The translations under genes were made by a program, and so were the position numbers. Positions 26,046 through 34,683 of a DNA stretch of 64,000 nucleotides are shown in pieces; the stretch's first letter is position 1; every line of letters begins with the position of its first letter. This DNA is from Hyphomonadaceae bacterium UBA5336. GTDB taxonomy: Bacteria; Pseudomonadota; Alphaproteobacteria; Caulobacterales; Hyphomonadaceae. The notes beneath the pieces are model-generated. The model saw only the letters and a list, made by a program, of their open reading frames with translations. It searched no databases and was not told the origin of the DNA. Where the stretch lies: positions 7,070 through 71,069 of the forward strand of contig DHQO01000018.1 of NCBI GenBank assembly GCA_002408125.1. The letters run 5' to 3'.

Positions 26046-26894
26046 ATGAATGTCACCTATAAGCGCTGGGCGGGTCTGGGACTGGGCGCAGCCCTTGCGA
26101 CCACCACGGCCCTGACGGCCTGCAGCCCGACAGAGCCCGAGAGCGCACCCGAGACGACCGAGGCTCCGGCGGCACCTGCTCCGGCCGCCCCGGCGCCGGC
26201 TCCGGCCGAGAGCGCCGAGCCGGCCCCTGTCTCCGGCGAGGGCGAGGGCGGCGTGCCGATCGAGGAAGCCGTGCACGATCCGGTGGTCTACGGTATCGCC
26301 ATCGGCGTCGCCAAGGCGCACGTCCTGGCCGCGCGCGATGCCTTTGCCGAGGGCGAGCACGAGGCGGCGGCGGAAATGTTCGCCCACCCGGTCAGCGAAG
26401 TGCTGGCCGATATGGCCCCGGTCTTCGAGGCACGCGGCGTGGAAGACTTCAACATGCTGCTGATCAATGCCTCGGGCGCCGTGTTCGAGGGCGAAAATGC
26501 AGAGCAGATCGCGGCGCGCACCGAGGAGATCCTCGCCACGCTGCAAGCGGCGAACGAAAAAGCCCCCGATGACGGATCGACCCCGGCCGAGATCACAACT
26601 GGCGTGGTCGCCGACATGATCGACCGGGCGACGGCCATGTACCGCCTGGCGTCGGAGTCTGAGTATTACGAGCCCTATCTCGACGGATATGGCTTCTATC
26701 AGACTGCCAGGCTGGAATTCGAGGCCTCCGAGGCCGAGATCGAGGCAGCCAATGCCGATGGCGCGGCGGCCATCCGCGAGGCGCTGGCCCTGCTGGGCGC
26801 GGCCTATCCGACGGCCCTGCGCCCGGAGGTTCTCGATGCCGACCAGTCCGCCCTCACCGTGGCGGCATCGAATGTGGCTTTGACGACGAGCTAG
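26046..26894 (+). CDS. Lipoprotein with Pro/Ala-rich linker, possibly iron-related
   Basis: 282 residues. A signal peptide with lipobox (ALTAC, Cys26) is followed by a Pro/Ala/Glu-rich tether (about 30-75) and a helical domain (about 80-282). No metal-binding motif such as HxxE of EfeO or imelysin can be asserted, but the mostly helical layout and the shared Fur-like box suggest a role in iron handling. The family is not recognised. Its 3' end overlaps the next, convergent gene by 4 bases. Confidence 0.7.
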   Translation: MNVTYKRWAGLGLGAALATTTALTACSPTEPESAPETTEAPAAPAPAAPAPAPAESAEPAPVSGEGEGGVPIEEAVHDPVVYGIAIGVAKAHVLAARDAFAEGEHEAAAEMFAHPVSEVLADMAPVFEARGVEDFNMLLINASGAVFEGENAEQIAARTEEILATLQAANEKAPDDGSTPAEITTGVVADMIDRATAMYRLASESEYYEPYLDGYGFYQTARLEFEASEAEIEAANADGAAAIREALALLGAAYPTALRPEVLDADQSALTVAASNVALTTS

Positions 26895-28816
26895 TCCAGC
26901 TCTACCCGGAAGGGGGCGACCGGCAGGTCGCCCCCGGTGTAGAGATTGCAGACCGGCGCATCGCCCCAACAATAGCGTATCTCGCGCGCCGCGCTCGCCT
27001 CTCCGAGATAGACGAGGATCGCATCGCCGGAGACGACGGCATCGGCCCAGTCGCACGCGCCTTCGCTCTCGCATGCCGCGATGCTTGTCGGCCGCCCCCC
27101 GCTGACCGCCTTCAGGCCGGCGGCCGGCATGGCGATGCGGACCCAGTCGCCGTTGCGCTCCACGCCGAGCGGGGCCACGCCATCCAGGAATGTCTCGGTT
27201 TCGCCCATCAGGCCGAGTGCGACGTGGGTGACACGCTGGGCGACGAGTTGCTTGTTCGCCGGGTGGATATCGATGCGGTCGCCCGCATCTATGGCCACCG
27301 CGAGGCCGGTCATGTCTTCGGCCAGCGCGACCTGGCGCTGGGCCTCGCGCAGGGTGCCCCAGCCGGCCCATGAGGCATCATCCGACAGCCCGCCATAGCC
27401 GGGGAGTTGGACGACCACGACCGGCATGTCGGGATTAAAGGTTGCGCGCCAATGCGCGGTGAGGGCTGACAGCAAACCGGCATAGGCTTCCCCACGCCCG
27501 GCATTGGTCTCGCCCTGATACCAGATGCCCCCGCGCATGGGGTAGTTTCCGAGCGGGTGGATCATGCCGTTATAGATGCTGGTAAAGCCGCCGACAGATT
27601 CCCAGGGCACGCGCGGGCCTTCGCCCTGGCTGCCATTGGCGACCATGACATAGCGCCAGCCGAGGCCGAGAGCGACTTCGCTGCCATCATCCAGGACGAG
27701 CTTCACACCCTCGGCTGGGCCGAGCATGCCGCCGAGGCCCCAGGTGTTGAGGATGTTGATATAGATCGTGTTCGGGCCGGGCTTGAGATCGCGCAGCTCC
27801 ACATTATAGACGCGCGGATCGCCCCAGCCGAAGGTGGAGCCGAGGAACTCCCCATTGAGCCAGGTGGCATCGACATCGTCAAAGCCGCCGAGATGGAGCG
27901 TGGCTGCCTGTGCGGCCTGGCTGGGCGCGAGAGAGAATTGCAAGGCATACCAGGCGCGGCCGAGATGGTTCTCCGCCATCGGGTCGCCATAGGTCTTCCA
28001 GTCGGCCATTTCCGCCGGCGCCTCGGACCAGTCTTCTTCCGCGCCGTCGCCGGTCCAGGGCGCGGTGTCGAAATTCTCCTGCCACCAGGCCTCCCAGCTT
28101 TCGCCGAATGCATCCATGGCAGCGGCCGCGTCTTCGGCATAAAGGTCGAGCTGGGCGAGCTTGTCTTCGAAACCGCCAACCTCTCTCAGGGAGGCAGCCG
28201 GTAGCCAGGCCTCGATCTGCGAACCGCCCCAGGAGGCATTGATCAGGCCGATGGGCACACCCTGCGCCTCATGCAGGGCGCGGCCGGTGAAATAGCAGAC
28301 GGCGGAGAAATCGCGCACGGTTTCCGGCGTGGCCGCCGTCCAGGCGGTGCCTTCGGGAAAGTATTCCTGTGGCAACGGGTCCGACACCAGTGGCACTTTG
28401 AGCAGGCGGATCTCGGCGCTGTGCGGGCCGGCAATCTCGCGATCAGGGTTGAGCGCCCGATAGACCGGATACTCCATGTTCGACTGGCCCGAGCAGAGCC
28501 AGACATCGCCGATGAGCAGGTCTTCGATCTCCGCCGTGCCATCGCCATCACTGAGGGTGAGTTCATAAGGCCCACCTGCGGGCAGGGCCGGCATCTCGGC
28601 AACCCAGGCGCCGTCCTCGCCGGCCATGACCGCCACGCTCTGTCCGGCAAGCGCGATTTCCACCTCGCCGCCCGGCGCGGCCATGCCCGAAAGGACAATC
28701 GGTGTATCGCGCTGGAGCACGCCATGATCGGTGAGCGGGCCGTCGAGGCCGGGCTGGGCCAGTGCGGCGCCAGGCCATACGGATGCAAAGGCGAGCGCAG
28801 TGAGAAGGCGGCGCAT
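26891..28816 (-). CDS. Sialate O-acetylesterase (SASA domain)
   Basis: 641 residues with a signal peptide (1-20). An N-terminal beta domain precedes the SGNH-like catalytic core: GQSNM with nucleophile Ser112, the GGIWYQGETN oxyanion block, and a C-terminal DIHP providing Asp and His. The middle holds an inserted beta-sandwich (about 275-380, jelly-roll type). It removes O-acetyl groups from sialic acid or other acetylated sugars in the periplasm. No glycosidase neighbours are present. Confidence 0.92.
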   Translation of the reverse strand: MRRLLTALAFASVWPGAALAQPGLDGPLTDHGVLQRDTPIVLSGMAAPGGEVEIALAGQSVAVMAGEDGAWVAEMPALPAGGPYELTLSDGDGTAEIEDLLIGDVWLCSGQSNMEYPVYRALNPDREIAGPHSAEIRLLKVPLVSDPLPQEYFPEGTAWTAATPETVRDFSAVCYFTGRALHEAQGVPIGLINASWGGSQIEAWLPAASLREVGGFEDKLAQLDLYAEDAAAAMDAFGESWEAWWQENFDTAPWTGDGAEEDWSEAPAEMADWKTYGDPMAENHLGRAWYALQFSLAPSQAAQAATLHLGGFDDVDATWLNGEFLGSTFGWGDPRVYNVELRDLKPGPNTIYINILNTWGLGGMLGPAEGVKLVLDDGSEVALGLGWRYVMVANGSQGEGPRVPWESVGGFTSIYNGMIHPLGNYPMRGGIWYQGETNAGRGEAYAGLLSALTAHWRATFNPDMPVVVVQLPGYGGLSDDASWAGWGTLREAQRQVALAEDMTGLAVAIDAGDRIDIHPANKQLVAQRVTHVALGLMGETETFLDGVAPLGVERNGDWVRIAMPAAGLKAVSGGRPTSIAACESEGACDWADAVVSGDAILVYLGEASAAREIRYCWGDAPVCNLYTGGDLPVAPFRVELD

Positions 28817-28919
28817 GGGGTCTCTCCCTGGGGTTTTCTCCGGGCTGCTTGCGTCCCGGTGATAGCGCTATCTTAGCGCGCCATTCGCGCACGGCTAGCC
28901 CCATGATCGGATCGCGCGG

Positions 28920-29249
28920 CTAATCGGTCAGATCGTCGAGCCGGTCTTCGGAATACATCACCCATTTCAGCGCCTCGCGCGCCTCTACCAGCCGCGCCTC
29001 GGCGGCGCTGACATCGCCCTGGCGCGCCTTCACCGAGGCGATCAGGCCGTCCACCCGCCCCTGCTGCAGAGACAGGCTGCGGGCTGCGAAATCGAGCCCG
29101 GGATCGTCAACGGCGCGGAGATTCGCCTCGGCCTGTGCAAGCCGGGCCCTTTCGGCATCCAGCTCCACCTGCAGGGCCTGGACGCGCTGCTCGGCGCGCT
29201 GGCGCTTGAGCGCGACGAGTTTCTGGAGCTCACGGGCCGGATCACGCAT
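28920..29249 (-). CDS. fliJ: FliJ-like flagellar export coiled-coil protein
   Basis: 109 residues, nearly all helical and rich in Arg, Ala, Gln and Glu, with heptad patterning from about residue 5 to 100. FliJ/YscO proteins form a two-helix coiled coil inside the FliI ring. Assignment rests on size, coiled coil and position: it starts 8 bases inside the end of flhB, in the flagellar operon. The classical neighbour fliI is elsewhere (34.7-36.0 kb). Identity is probable, not proven. Confidence 0.6.
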   Translation of the reverse strand: MRDPARELQKLVALKRQRAEQRVQALQVELDAERARLAQAEANLRAVDDPGLDFAARSLSLQQGRVDGLIASVKARQGDVSAAEARLVEAREALKWVMYSEDRLDDLTD

Positions 29250-30330
29250 CGCCGCGCCCCATATTCGCGCGCACGCGGTCGACGAACTGGATGGCGGCGG
29301 CGACGGCGGCGAAGTGCTCCTTGTGGATCTCCTCGTCGATATCCACCAGCGCATAGATCGAGCGCGTGGCCGGCGGGTCGCGATAGATCGGCACGTCACT
29401 GGCCAGTGCCACCTCGCGGATACGTGCGGCGAGATGGTCCACGCCCTTGGCAACGCAGACCGGCGCGCGGTCGCTGTCGGGATCCCATTTCAGCGCCACG
29501 GCATAGTGTTCCGGGTTGACCATGACCACGGTGGAGTCCTTGACGTTCTGGAGCATCTGGCCGCTGGAAATCTTGCGGCCCTTTTCCCGGCGCTGCTGTT
29601 TCAGCATCGGGTCGCCCTCGCTCTGCTTCATCTCCTTCTTCATCTCCTCGCGCGTCATGCGCAGGCGATTGGCATGGAGCTGTTGCTGGAGCGGCAGGTC
29701 GATGGCCGCGAGCACGACCTGAAAGATGCAGAAATAGAGAATGAGATTGAGCACCTGGCGGAAGGTAAAATCAGCGAACCGGCCAACCTGCAGCGCGCTG
29801 GTGCCATAATAGTCGCGCACGAACTGGAAGAGGAACACCGCGCCGATCCCGCCGGCAAAGAGCAGCTTGGCGGTGTCCTTCAGGAAGTCGGTGATGCCGC
29901 GCGGGCCATAGCGCTTTTTCAGGTTTTCCACCGGGGAGAGGTTCTTCACCTTCGGCTTGAGCTTGTTCATGGAGAAGGTCACCGAGCGCTGCACCACCAG
30001 CGCCACGATCACCGCTGCCATCAGGATGAGCAGCACCGGCAGGAAGTGGATCAGCGCGCCCTGCAGCCAGCCGCGCGTCACCTCGCCATCGGATTCGAAG
30101 ATGTCATGGGCAAAGGCATCGCCATGATAGAGCAGCGCGGAGAAATCGCTGAAGATCGCCGTGCCGCTGGCCGCTTTCAGCGTATAGGTGGCGGCCATGA
30201 TGCCGAGGATCAACGCGAGCGTATTGGTCTCTTTGGACTGGGGAACATCGCCTTCCTCACGCGCCCGCCGGCGCTTCTGTTCGGAGGCCTCTAGTTCCTT
30301 TTCGCCGCTGTCATTGTTGTCTTCGGCCAT
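29242..30330 (-). CDS. flhB: Flagellar export protein FlhB
   Basis: 362 residues with four membrane helices (about 38-57, 92-115, 155-172, 190-212) and a cytoplasmic autocleavage domain. The cleavage motif reads NPEH (272-275) rather than the usual NPTH; Asn and Pro are kept, so self-cleavage is still likely. FlhB switches export from hook to filament substrates together with FliK. It follows fliR by 9 bases. Confidence 0.96.
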   Translation of the reverse strand: MAEDNNDSGEKELEASEQKRRRAREEGDVPQSKETNTLALILGIMAATYTLKAASGTAIFSDFSALLYHGDAFAHDIFESDGEVTRGWLQGALIHFLPVLLILMAAVIVALVVQRSVTFSMNKLKPKVKNLSPVENLKKRYGPRGITDFLKDTAKLLFAGGIGAVFLFQFVRDYYGTSALQVGRFADFTFRQVLNLILYFCIFQVVLAAIDLPLQQQLHANRLRMTREEMKKEMKQSEGDPMLKQQRREKGRKISSGQMLQNVKDSTVVMVNPEHYAVALKWDPDSDRAPVCVAKGVDHLAARIREVALASDVPIYRDPPATRSIYALVDIDEEIHKEHFAAVAAAIQFVDRVRANMGRGDA

Positions 30331-30339
30331 GGCGGATCC

Positions 30340-31098
30340 CTACATCCAGCCCAGAATCTGGAAGATGCGTTCCTTCCAGACATAAAGCAGTGATCCGACC
30401 GAAAGCGCAAACAGCGCCGCGCCGGCCCCGACCATGAAGGGCGCGCCGACAAAGGCCACCATGAGCTGGGGCAGCGCCTTGTTGATGAAGCCGAGACACA
30501 GATTGTAGAGCAGGTTCACCGCCACGAAGGGCCAGGCCAGCAGGAAGGCGAAATTGGCCGCGTCGAACACGCTGGAAATCAGCATTTCCTGGTTCACCCG
30601 CTCCAGCGCGCCGACCGGGATCTCGGTGTAGATTTCCACCATGGCCGAGACCACGGTGACGTGGAAATCCATGCTCAGCAGCATCGCCGCGCCGGCCATT
30701 GAGAGCAGGTTCGATGTCATGGTCGCGGCCTCTGAGTCGGTCGCGATACCGAGCAGCTGCGACAGGCCGATCACCTGAGCGATGATCGTTCCGGCGATGG
30801 ACAGCATCCATATGACCAGGCGCAGGGTGACCCCGAAGAAGAAACCGATCGCCACTTCCCCGAACAGGGTGACGAAGAAAGGCCCGAGCGGGTCAAAGCT
30901 CGGCGGTTCGACAATCCCGTTGGTGGCGAGCAGCGTGGCGATGGCAAACAGCACCGCCAGACGTACGCGCACCGGGATGGGCTGCTCGCCGACCCCCGGC
31001 ATGAAGAAGACGATGAAGGAGAGCCGCGCGACCACAGTGACGAACAGCGCCGCCCAGACCGGCAGATTGCCCACAAGAGGGGCGAGTTCCTCCATCAC
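30340..31098 (-). CDS. fliR: Flagellar export gate protein FliR
   Basis: 252 residues with about six hydrophobic helices, matching the FliR gate subunit that assembles with FliP and FliQ. RLSFIVFFMPGVGEQPIPVRVR (about 25-46) is the family signature region. Its start overlaps the stop of flhA by 4 bases, and flhB follows. Confidence 0.95.
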   Translation of the reverse strand: MMEELAPLVGNLPVWAALFVTVVARLSFIVFFMPGVGEQPIPVRVRLAVLFAIATLLATNGIVEPPSFDPLGPFFVTLFGEVAIGFFFGVTLRLVIWMLSIAGTIIAQVIGLSQLLGIATDSEAATMTSNLLSMAGAAMLLSMDFHVTVVSAMVEIYTEIPVGALERVNQEMLISSVFDAANFAFLLAWPFVAVNLLYNLCLGFINKALPQLMVAFVGAPFMVGAGAALFALSVGSLLYVWKERIFQILGWM

Positions 31099-33176
31099 AC
31101 GACGCCGATGATATAGGGCTTCGTGCGCGAGCCGATCTCCTCATAGGCCAGCACGGCGTTGCGGATCCCATTGCCGGCGAGCACGGTGCGCAGGAAGCGG
31201 CGCCGGCGCGAGGAGGTCGCCACGGCGGCGACCACGCCCTTCTTGGCGACCTCGTTGAGCTTGGACTGCACCGAGCGCGTCAGCTCGCCGAACAGTTCCG
31301 GCGGCAGGGCAATGTCCGATCCGCCATTGTCATTGTTGACTTCATATTGCGAGAAACGCTGTTCCCATTCGCTCGACAGCTGGACCAGCGGCAGGCGGCC
31401 CTGATCGTCCTGCAGGCGATCGACGATCTGGAAGGACAGGCGCTGGCGCACCAGTTCGACAATGCGCGGCACGCCCGGCGAGGTCGGCTTCACCTCGGCA
31501 ATGGTCTCGACGATGAGGAAGAGGTTGCGGATCGAAACGCGTTCCTCCAGCAGCGCGCGCAGCACCGAGAGCAGCATTTCCGGCGTCACCTTGCCGGGGA
31601 TGTACTCGTCGAGGAAACGGCGGTTGGCGGCGGCACGGTCGGCTTCGCTGACGGCGGTGAGGGCGTCCAGCGTCTCCATCATCACCATGCGGGTGAAGAC
31701 CAGCGAGAAGTTGGACTGGATGATTTCCAGCACATGGGTGGCGAGCACTTCCATCGGCTCGACCGTGGGAATGCCGGAGGTCGCCAGCTCCTGCTTGCGA
31801 CTGGCTGGCACCCAGCGCGCGGCGGCCTTGTAGACCGGCTCGCGCACCTTCTCGCCCTGGATATGGGGCAGCTGGTCGTCTTCCATCAGCGCCAGCACAT
31901 TGCCGGGCCTGAGAAAGCCGGAATCCAGGCGCACGCCCTGGATGCGCAAACGGTATTCGTTGCGCTGCAGGGTCGGATTGTCGGTCATGCGGATGGGCGG
32001 CAGGACGAAGCCGTACTCCTCCGCGATATAGCGCCGGATCTTGTCGATACGGCTTTCAAAGCCCGTCTCGCCGGTGAGCACGACATTCACGAGATCGGGG
32101 GCGACCTCGAGGTGGATCTCATCGGCATGGATGGAATCGCCGAGCGTGAGCGGCTTGGCGGCTTCCTCTTCCGGCTCTTCCAGGGCCTTCTCGGCCTCGG
32201 CCGCCTTTTGCTGCCTCAGGAAATAGGCCGTCACGGCGAAGGCCGCTGCGGCGGCCATGAAGGGGATGAAGGGCAGGCCGGGGAAGAGCGCGAAGATCGC
32301 CAGGATACCCGCCACGATCAGGAGGGCAACGGAATTGTTGCCGAGCTGGCTGCCGAGCGCCTTGTCGATGGCACCCTCATCGCGGCCCTTGGACAGCAGG
32401 AGCGCGGCCGAGACTGACACGATCACGGCGGGGATCTGGGAAACAAGGCCATCTCCCACGGTGAGGATGGAATAGTTCGCCAGCGCCTCGGTGAAGCTGA
32501 GCTGGTGCACGGTGAGGCCGAAACCGATGCCGGCGATGAGGTTCAGCGCGGTGATGAGCAGGCCCGCCACCGCGTCGCCCTTCACGAATTTCGAGGCACC
32601 GTCGAGGGAGCCAAGGAAAGCCGCTTCTTCCTGTTCCTTGGCCCGGCGCTGCTTGGCCTCTTCATGGCTGATTGCGCCGACGGCGAGATCACTGTCGATG
32701 GCAAGCTGCTTGCCGGGCATGGCGTCCAGGGCAAAGCGCGCGCCGACCTCGGCCATCCGGCCAGCGCCCTTGGTGATGACCATGAAATTGACGATCACCA
32801 GAACGGCAAACACCACCAGGCCGACAAACAGGTTCCCGCCCATGATGAACATGGCAAAGCCCTCGATCACCTGACCGGCTGCGCCGGTGCCGGAATGGCC
32901 CTCGGAGATGATCAGCTTGGTGGAGGAGACGTTCAGCGCCAGCCGCAGGATGAGAGACGCCAGCAGCACGCTCGGAAAGGAAGAGAAATCCAGCGGCTTC
33001 TCGATGAAGATCGAGGTCGTGAAGATCAGGATGGCGAAGGCAAACGAGACCGTCAGGCCGATATCCATGATCCAGGCCGGCACCGGCAGGACCATGAGCA
33101 GGATGATCAGCATCAGCCCGATGGCCAGCAGCGAGGTCGGCCGCGACAGTTCGAGCAGGTTCATGGATGTCGGCAT
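31095..33176 (-). CDS. flhA: Flagellar export protein FlhA
   Basis: 693 residues: eight membrane helices in the first half, the conserved FHIPEP-type loop region (here ARFALDAMPGKQLAIDSDL, about 145-163), and the cytoplasmic export-gate domain (about 340-693). It forms the nonameric gate platform that docks chaperone-substrate complexes. It lies between fliQ and fliR in one operon. Confidence 0.97.
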   Translation of the reverse strand: MPTSMNLLELSRPTSLLAIGLMLIILLMVLPVPAWIMDIGLTVSFAFAILIFTTSIFIEKPLDFSSFPSVLLASLILRLALNVSSTKLIISEGHSGTGAAGQVIEGFAMFIMGGNLFVGLVVFAVLVIVNFMVITKGAGRMAEVGARFALDAMPGKQLAIDSDLAVGAISHEEAKQRRAKEQEEAAFLGSLDGASKFVKGDAVAGLLITALNLIAGIGFGLTVHQLSFTEALANYSILTVGDGLVSQIPAVIVSVSAALLLSKGRDEGAIDKALGSQLGNNSVALLIVAGILAIFALFPGLPFIPFMAAAAAFAVTAYFLRQQKAAEAEKALEEPEEEAAKPLTLGDSIHADEIHLEVAPDLVNVVLTGETGFESRIDKIRRYIAEEYGFVLPPIRMTDNPTLQRNEYRLRIQGVRLDSGFLRPGNVLALMEDDQLPHIQGEKVREPVYKAAARWVPASRKQELATSGIPTVEPMEVLATHVLEIIQSNFSLVFTRMVMMETLDALTAVSEADRAAANRRFLDEYIPGKVTPEMLLSVLRALLEERVSIRNLFLIVETIAEVKPTSPGVPRIVELVRQRLSFQIVDRLQDDQGRLPLVQLSSEWEQRFSQYEVNNDNGGSDIALPPELFGELTRSVQSKLNEVAKKGVVAAVATSSRRRRFLRTVLAGNGIRNAVLAYEEIGSRTKPYIIGVV

Positions 33177-33185
33177 GTCGGGCCC

Positions 33186-33452
33186 TTATCCGGCAATCAT
33201 GGGAAGGACGGCATTGTTGAACAGATCGAGGGCGATCCGCGCCATGTAGCCGAGCGATAAGAGGAACACGACGACCACGCCGAGGATCTTCGGAATGAAG
33301 GTCAGCGTCATTTCCTGGATGGAGGTGAGGGCCTGCAACAGGCCGATGGCGAAGCCGAGCACGAGCGTGGTCGCCAGGATCGGCAGGCCCATCATCACCG
33401 CGCCCCAGATATGGGCCCGGACGATTTCAAAGATTTCCGCTTCCGACATCAC
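33186..33452 (-). CDS. fliQ: Flagellar export gate protein FliQ
   Basis: 88 residues with two helices; the GLLQALTSIQEMTLTFIPK block (about 38-56) is diagnostic. FliQ packs around FliP and FliR in the export gate. flhA begins 9 bases downstream. Confidence 0.96.
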   Translation of the reverse strand: MMSEAEIFEIVRAHIWGAVMMGLPILATTLVLGFAIGLLQALTSIQEMTLTFIPKILGVVVVFLLSLGYMARIALDLFNNAVLPMIAG

Positions 33453-33520
33453 CGCCTCCCCCGTTTTCAGGCCTTCTGGCCGGGGATCTCATTCCTGTAA
33501 CTGCAGATGCCGCCGAAGGC

Positions 33521-33832
33521 TCAGACCGGCATACGCAGCAATTCCTGATAGGCTTCGACCACTTTGTCACGGATGGTTACGGCCGTATCGAGCATCATTT
33601 CAGCATTGGCGAGCGCCTCGACCATGGCATGCGGGTCTGCGCCGGAAACAGCCGTCTGCACCGCCGTCTGCTCAGCCGTTTCCATGGCCTGCTTGAACTC
33701 GGAAATGCCGTCGGCGACCGGGTTGGCGCCCTGGCCGGCGCCCTCGGCACTCTTGGCCGTGTCGGCGGTCTTGGCCGCATCCGTGGGCCGCGGGGTATTG
33801 AGGGCCGTGTAGGGATTGAACGTCACAGACAT
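33521..33832 (-). CDS. fliE: Flagellar hook-basal body protein FliE
   Basis: 103 residues. The conserved C-terminal half (DPHAMVEALANAEMMLDTAV) and ending EAYQELLRMPV identify FliE, which joins the MS-ring to the proximal rod. It follows flgB and flgC in the standard flgB-flgC-fliE order. Confidence 0.95.
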   Translation of the reverse strand: MSVTFNPYTALNTPRPTDAAKTADTAKSAEGAGQGANPVADGISEFKQAMETAEQTAVQTAVSGADPHAMVEALANAEMMLDTAVTIRDKVVEAYQELLRMPV

Positions 33833-33846
33833 GGGGTCACTCCTCC

Positions 33847-34227
33847 TTAGCGCCGCAGGATATCCAGCAGCGAGCGGTACATGCTGCGCGCCTGCTGGAA
33901 CGAATTGAGGTTGGCCTCATAGGACCGGTTGGCTTCGCGCATGTCGGCCATTTCGGTCACCAGCGAGACATTCGACATGGTCACATAGCCTTCCGCGTCC
34001 GCCATGGGATGGCTGGGATCGAAGCGTTGCTCGCCGGGTGCCTGGTCGAGCGTGACACGTACGGACTGGAACTGCTCGGCGCCGGTGCCTTCCTCGACGG
34101 TCAGCACCTTGCGGTGATAACCGGGCGTGTCGGCATTGGAGATGTTTTCCGAGGTCACGCCGATGCGCTGGGACTGGACCTGCATGCCGGAAACGGCCTG
34201 CATCATTGTCGCCTTGAGCGGATTCAT
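33847..34227 (-). CDS. flgC: Flagellar basal-body rod protein FlgC
   Basis: 126 residues. The N-terminal rod motif (ENISNADTPGYHRK, about 27-40) and C-terminal EANRSYEANLNSFQQARSM are typical of proximal rod FlgC. It starts 11 bases after flgB. Confidence 0.96.
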   Translation of the reverse strand: MNPLKATMMQAVSGMQVQSQRIGVTSENISNADTPGYHRKVLTVEEGTGAEQFQSVRVTLDQAPGEQRFDPSHPMADAEGYVTMSNVSLVTEMADMREANRSYEANLNSFQQARSMYRSLLDILRR

Positions 34228-34238
34228 GGGTCAGCCTC

Positions 34239-34598
34239 CTACCTGCCTTTGCCAAGCGCCGTGCGCAACAGGTCGAGCGACTTGCTGTAAACGGTCAGCG
34301 CCATGGTGTGGTTGCCCATCGCCTCGGCCGACTTGAAGGCTTCCGCCTCCAGGCTGACCGAGTTGCCATTGGGGGAAACGGGGGTATCGGAGTCGAGCAT
34401 GCGGAAAGCGCTGTCGAGCCCGTTCTGGGCCTGGCCGGAGGTCACGCGCGACATGAAATCCTGGAAGGACTCCACGTCCTGGGCCTTGTAGCCCGGCTCG
34501 TTGGCATGCGCGATATTGGTCGCGCTGACACGCTGGGCCTCCGCAGCATGGCGGGCCATTGCGCCGTAAATCTGCAAAAGTGTGAACCCAGAGGACAA
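34239..34598 (-). CDS. flgB: Flagellar basal-body rod protein FlgB
   Basis: 119 residues. NIAHANEPGYKAQDVESF (about 28-45) is the rod motif. The best start is TTG at 34598; the next Met (residue 14) would cut into the conserved N-terminal helix. AAGGT, about 9 bases upstream, is a plausible ribosome site. The gene is divergent from fliI across a region with paired TTAA-type boxes and leads flgB-flgC-fliE-fliQ-flhA-fliR-flhB. Confidence 0.9.
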   Translation of the reverse strand: MSSGFTLLQIYGAMARHAAEAQRVSATNIAHANEPGYKAQDVESFQDFMSRVTSGQAQNGLDSAFRMLDSDTPVSPNGNSVSLEAEAFKSAEAMGNHTMALTVYSKSLDLLRTALGKGR

Positions 34599-34602
34599 TT
34601 CT

Positions 34603-34661
34603 GTTTACCTTGTTTAACCTTTGCACAAGAAATGGGGCGATAGGTTAAACAAAGGATTAAC
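34603..34661. promoter_or_regulatory. Inverted pair of TTAA-type (CtrA-like) boxes between flgB and fliI
   Basis: GTTTACCTTGTTTAACC (34603-34619) and GGTTAAACAAAGGATTAAC (34643-34661) are near mirror images facing both transcription units. Each carries TTAA half-sites separated by about 7-8 bases, as expected for CtrA. Spacing is not the perfect N7, so the assignment is tentative. Confidence 0.45.
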
Positions 34662-34683
34662 GCTGATTCACGGTTCGCAGCGC

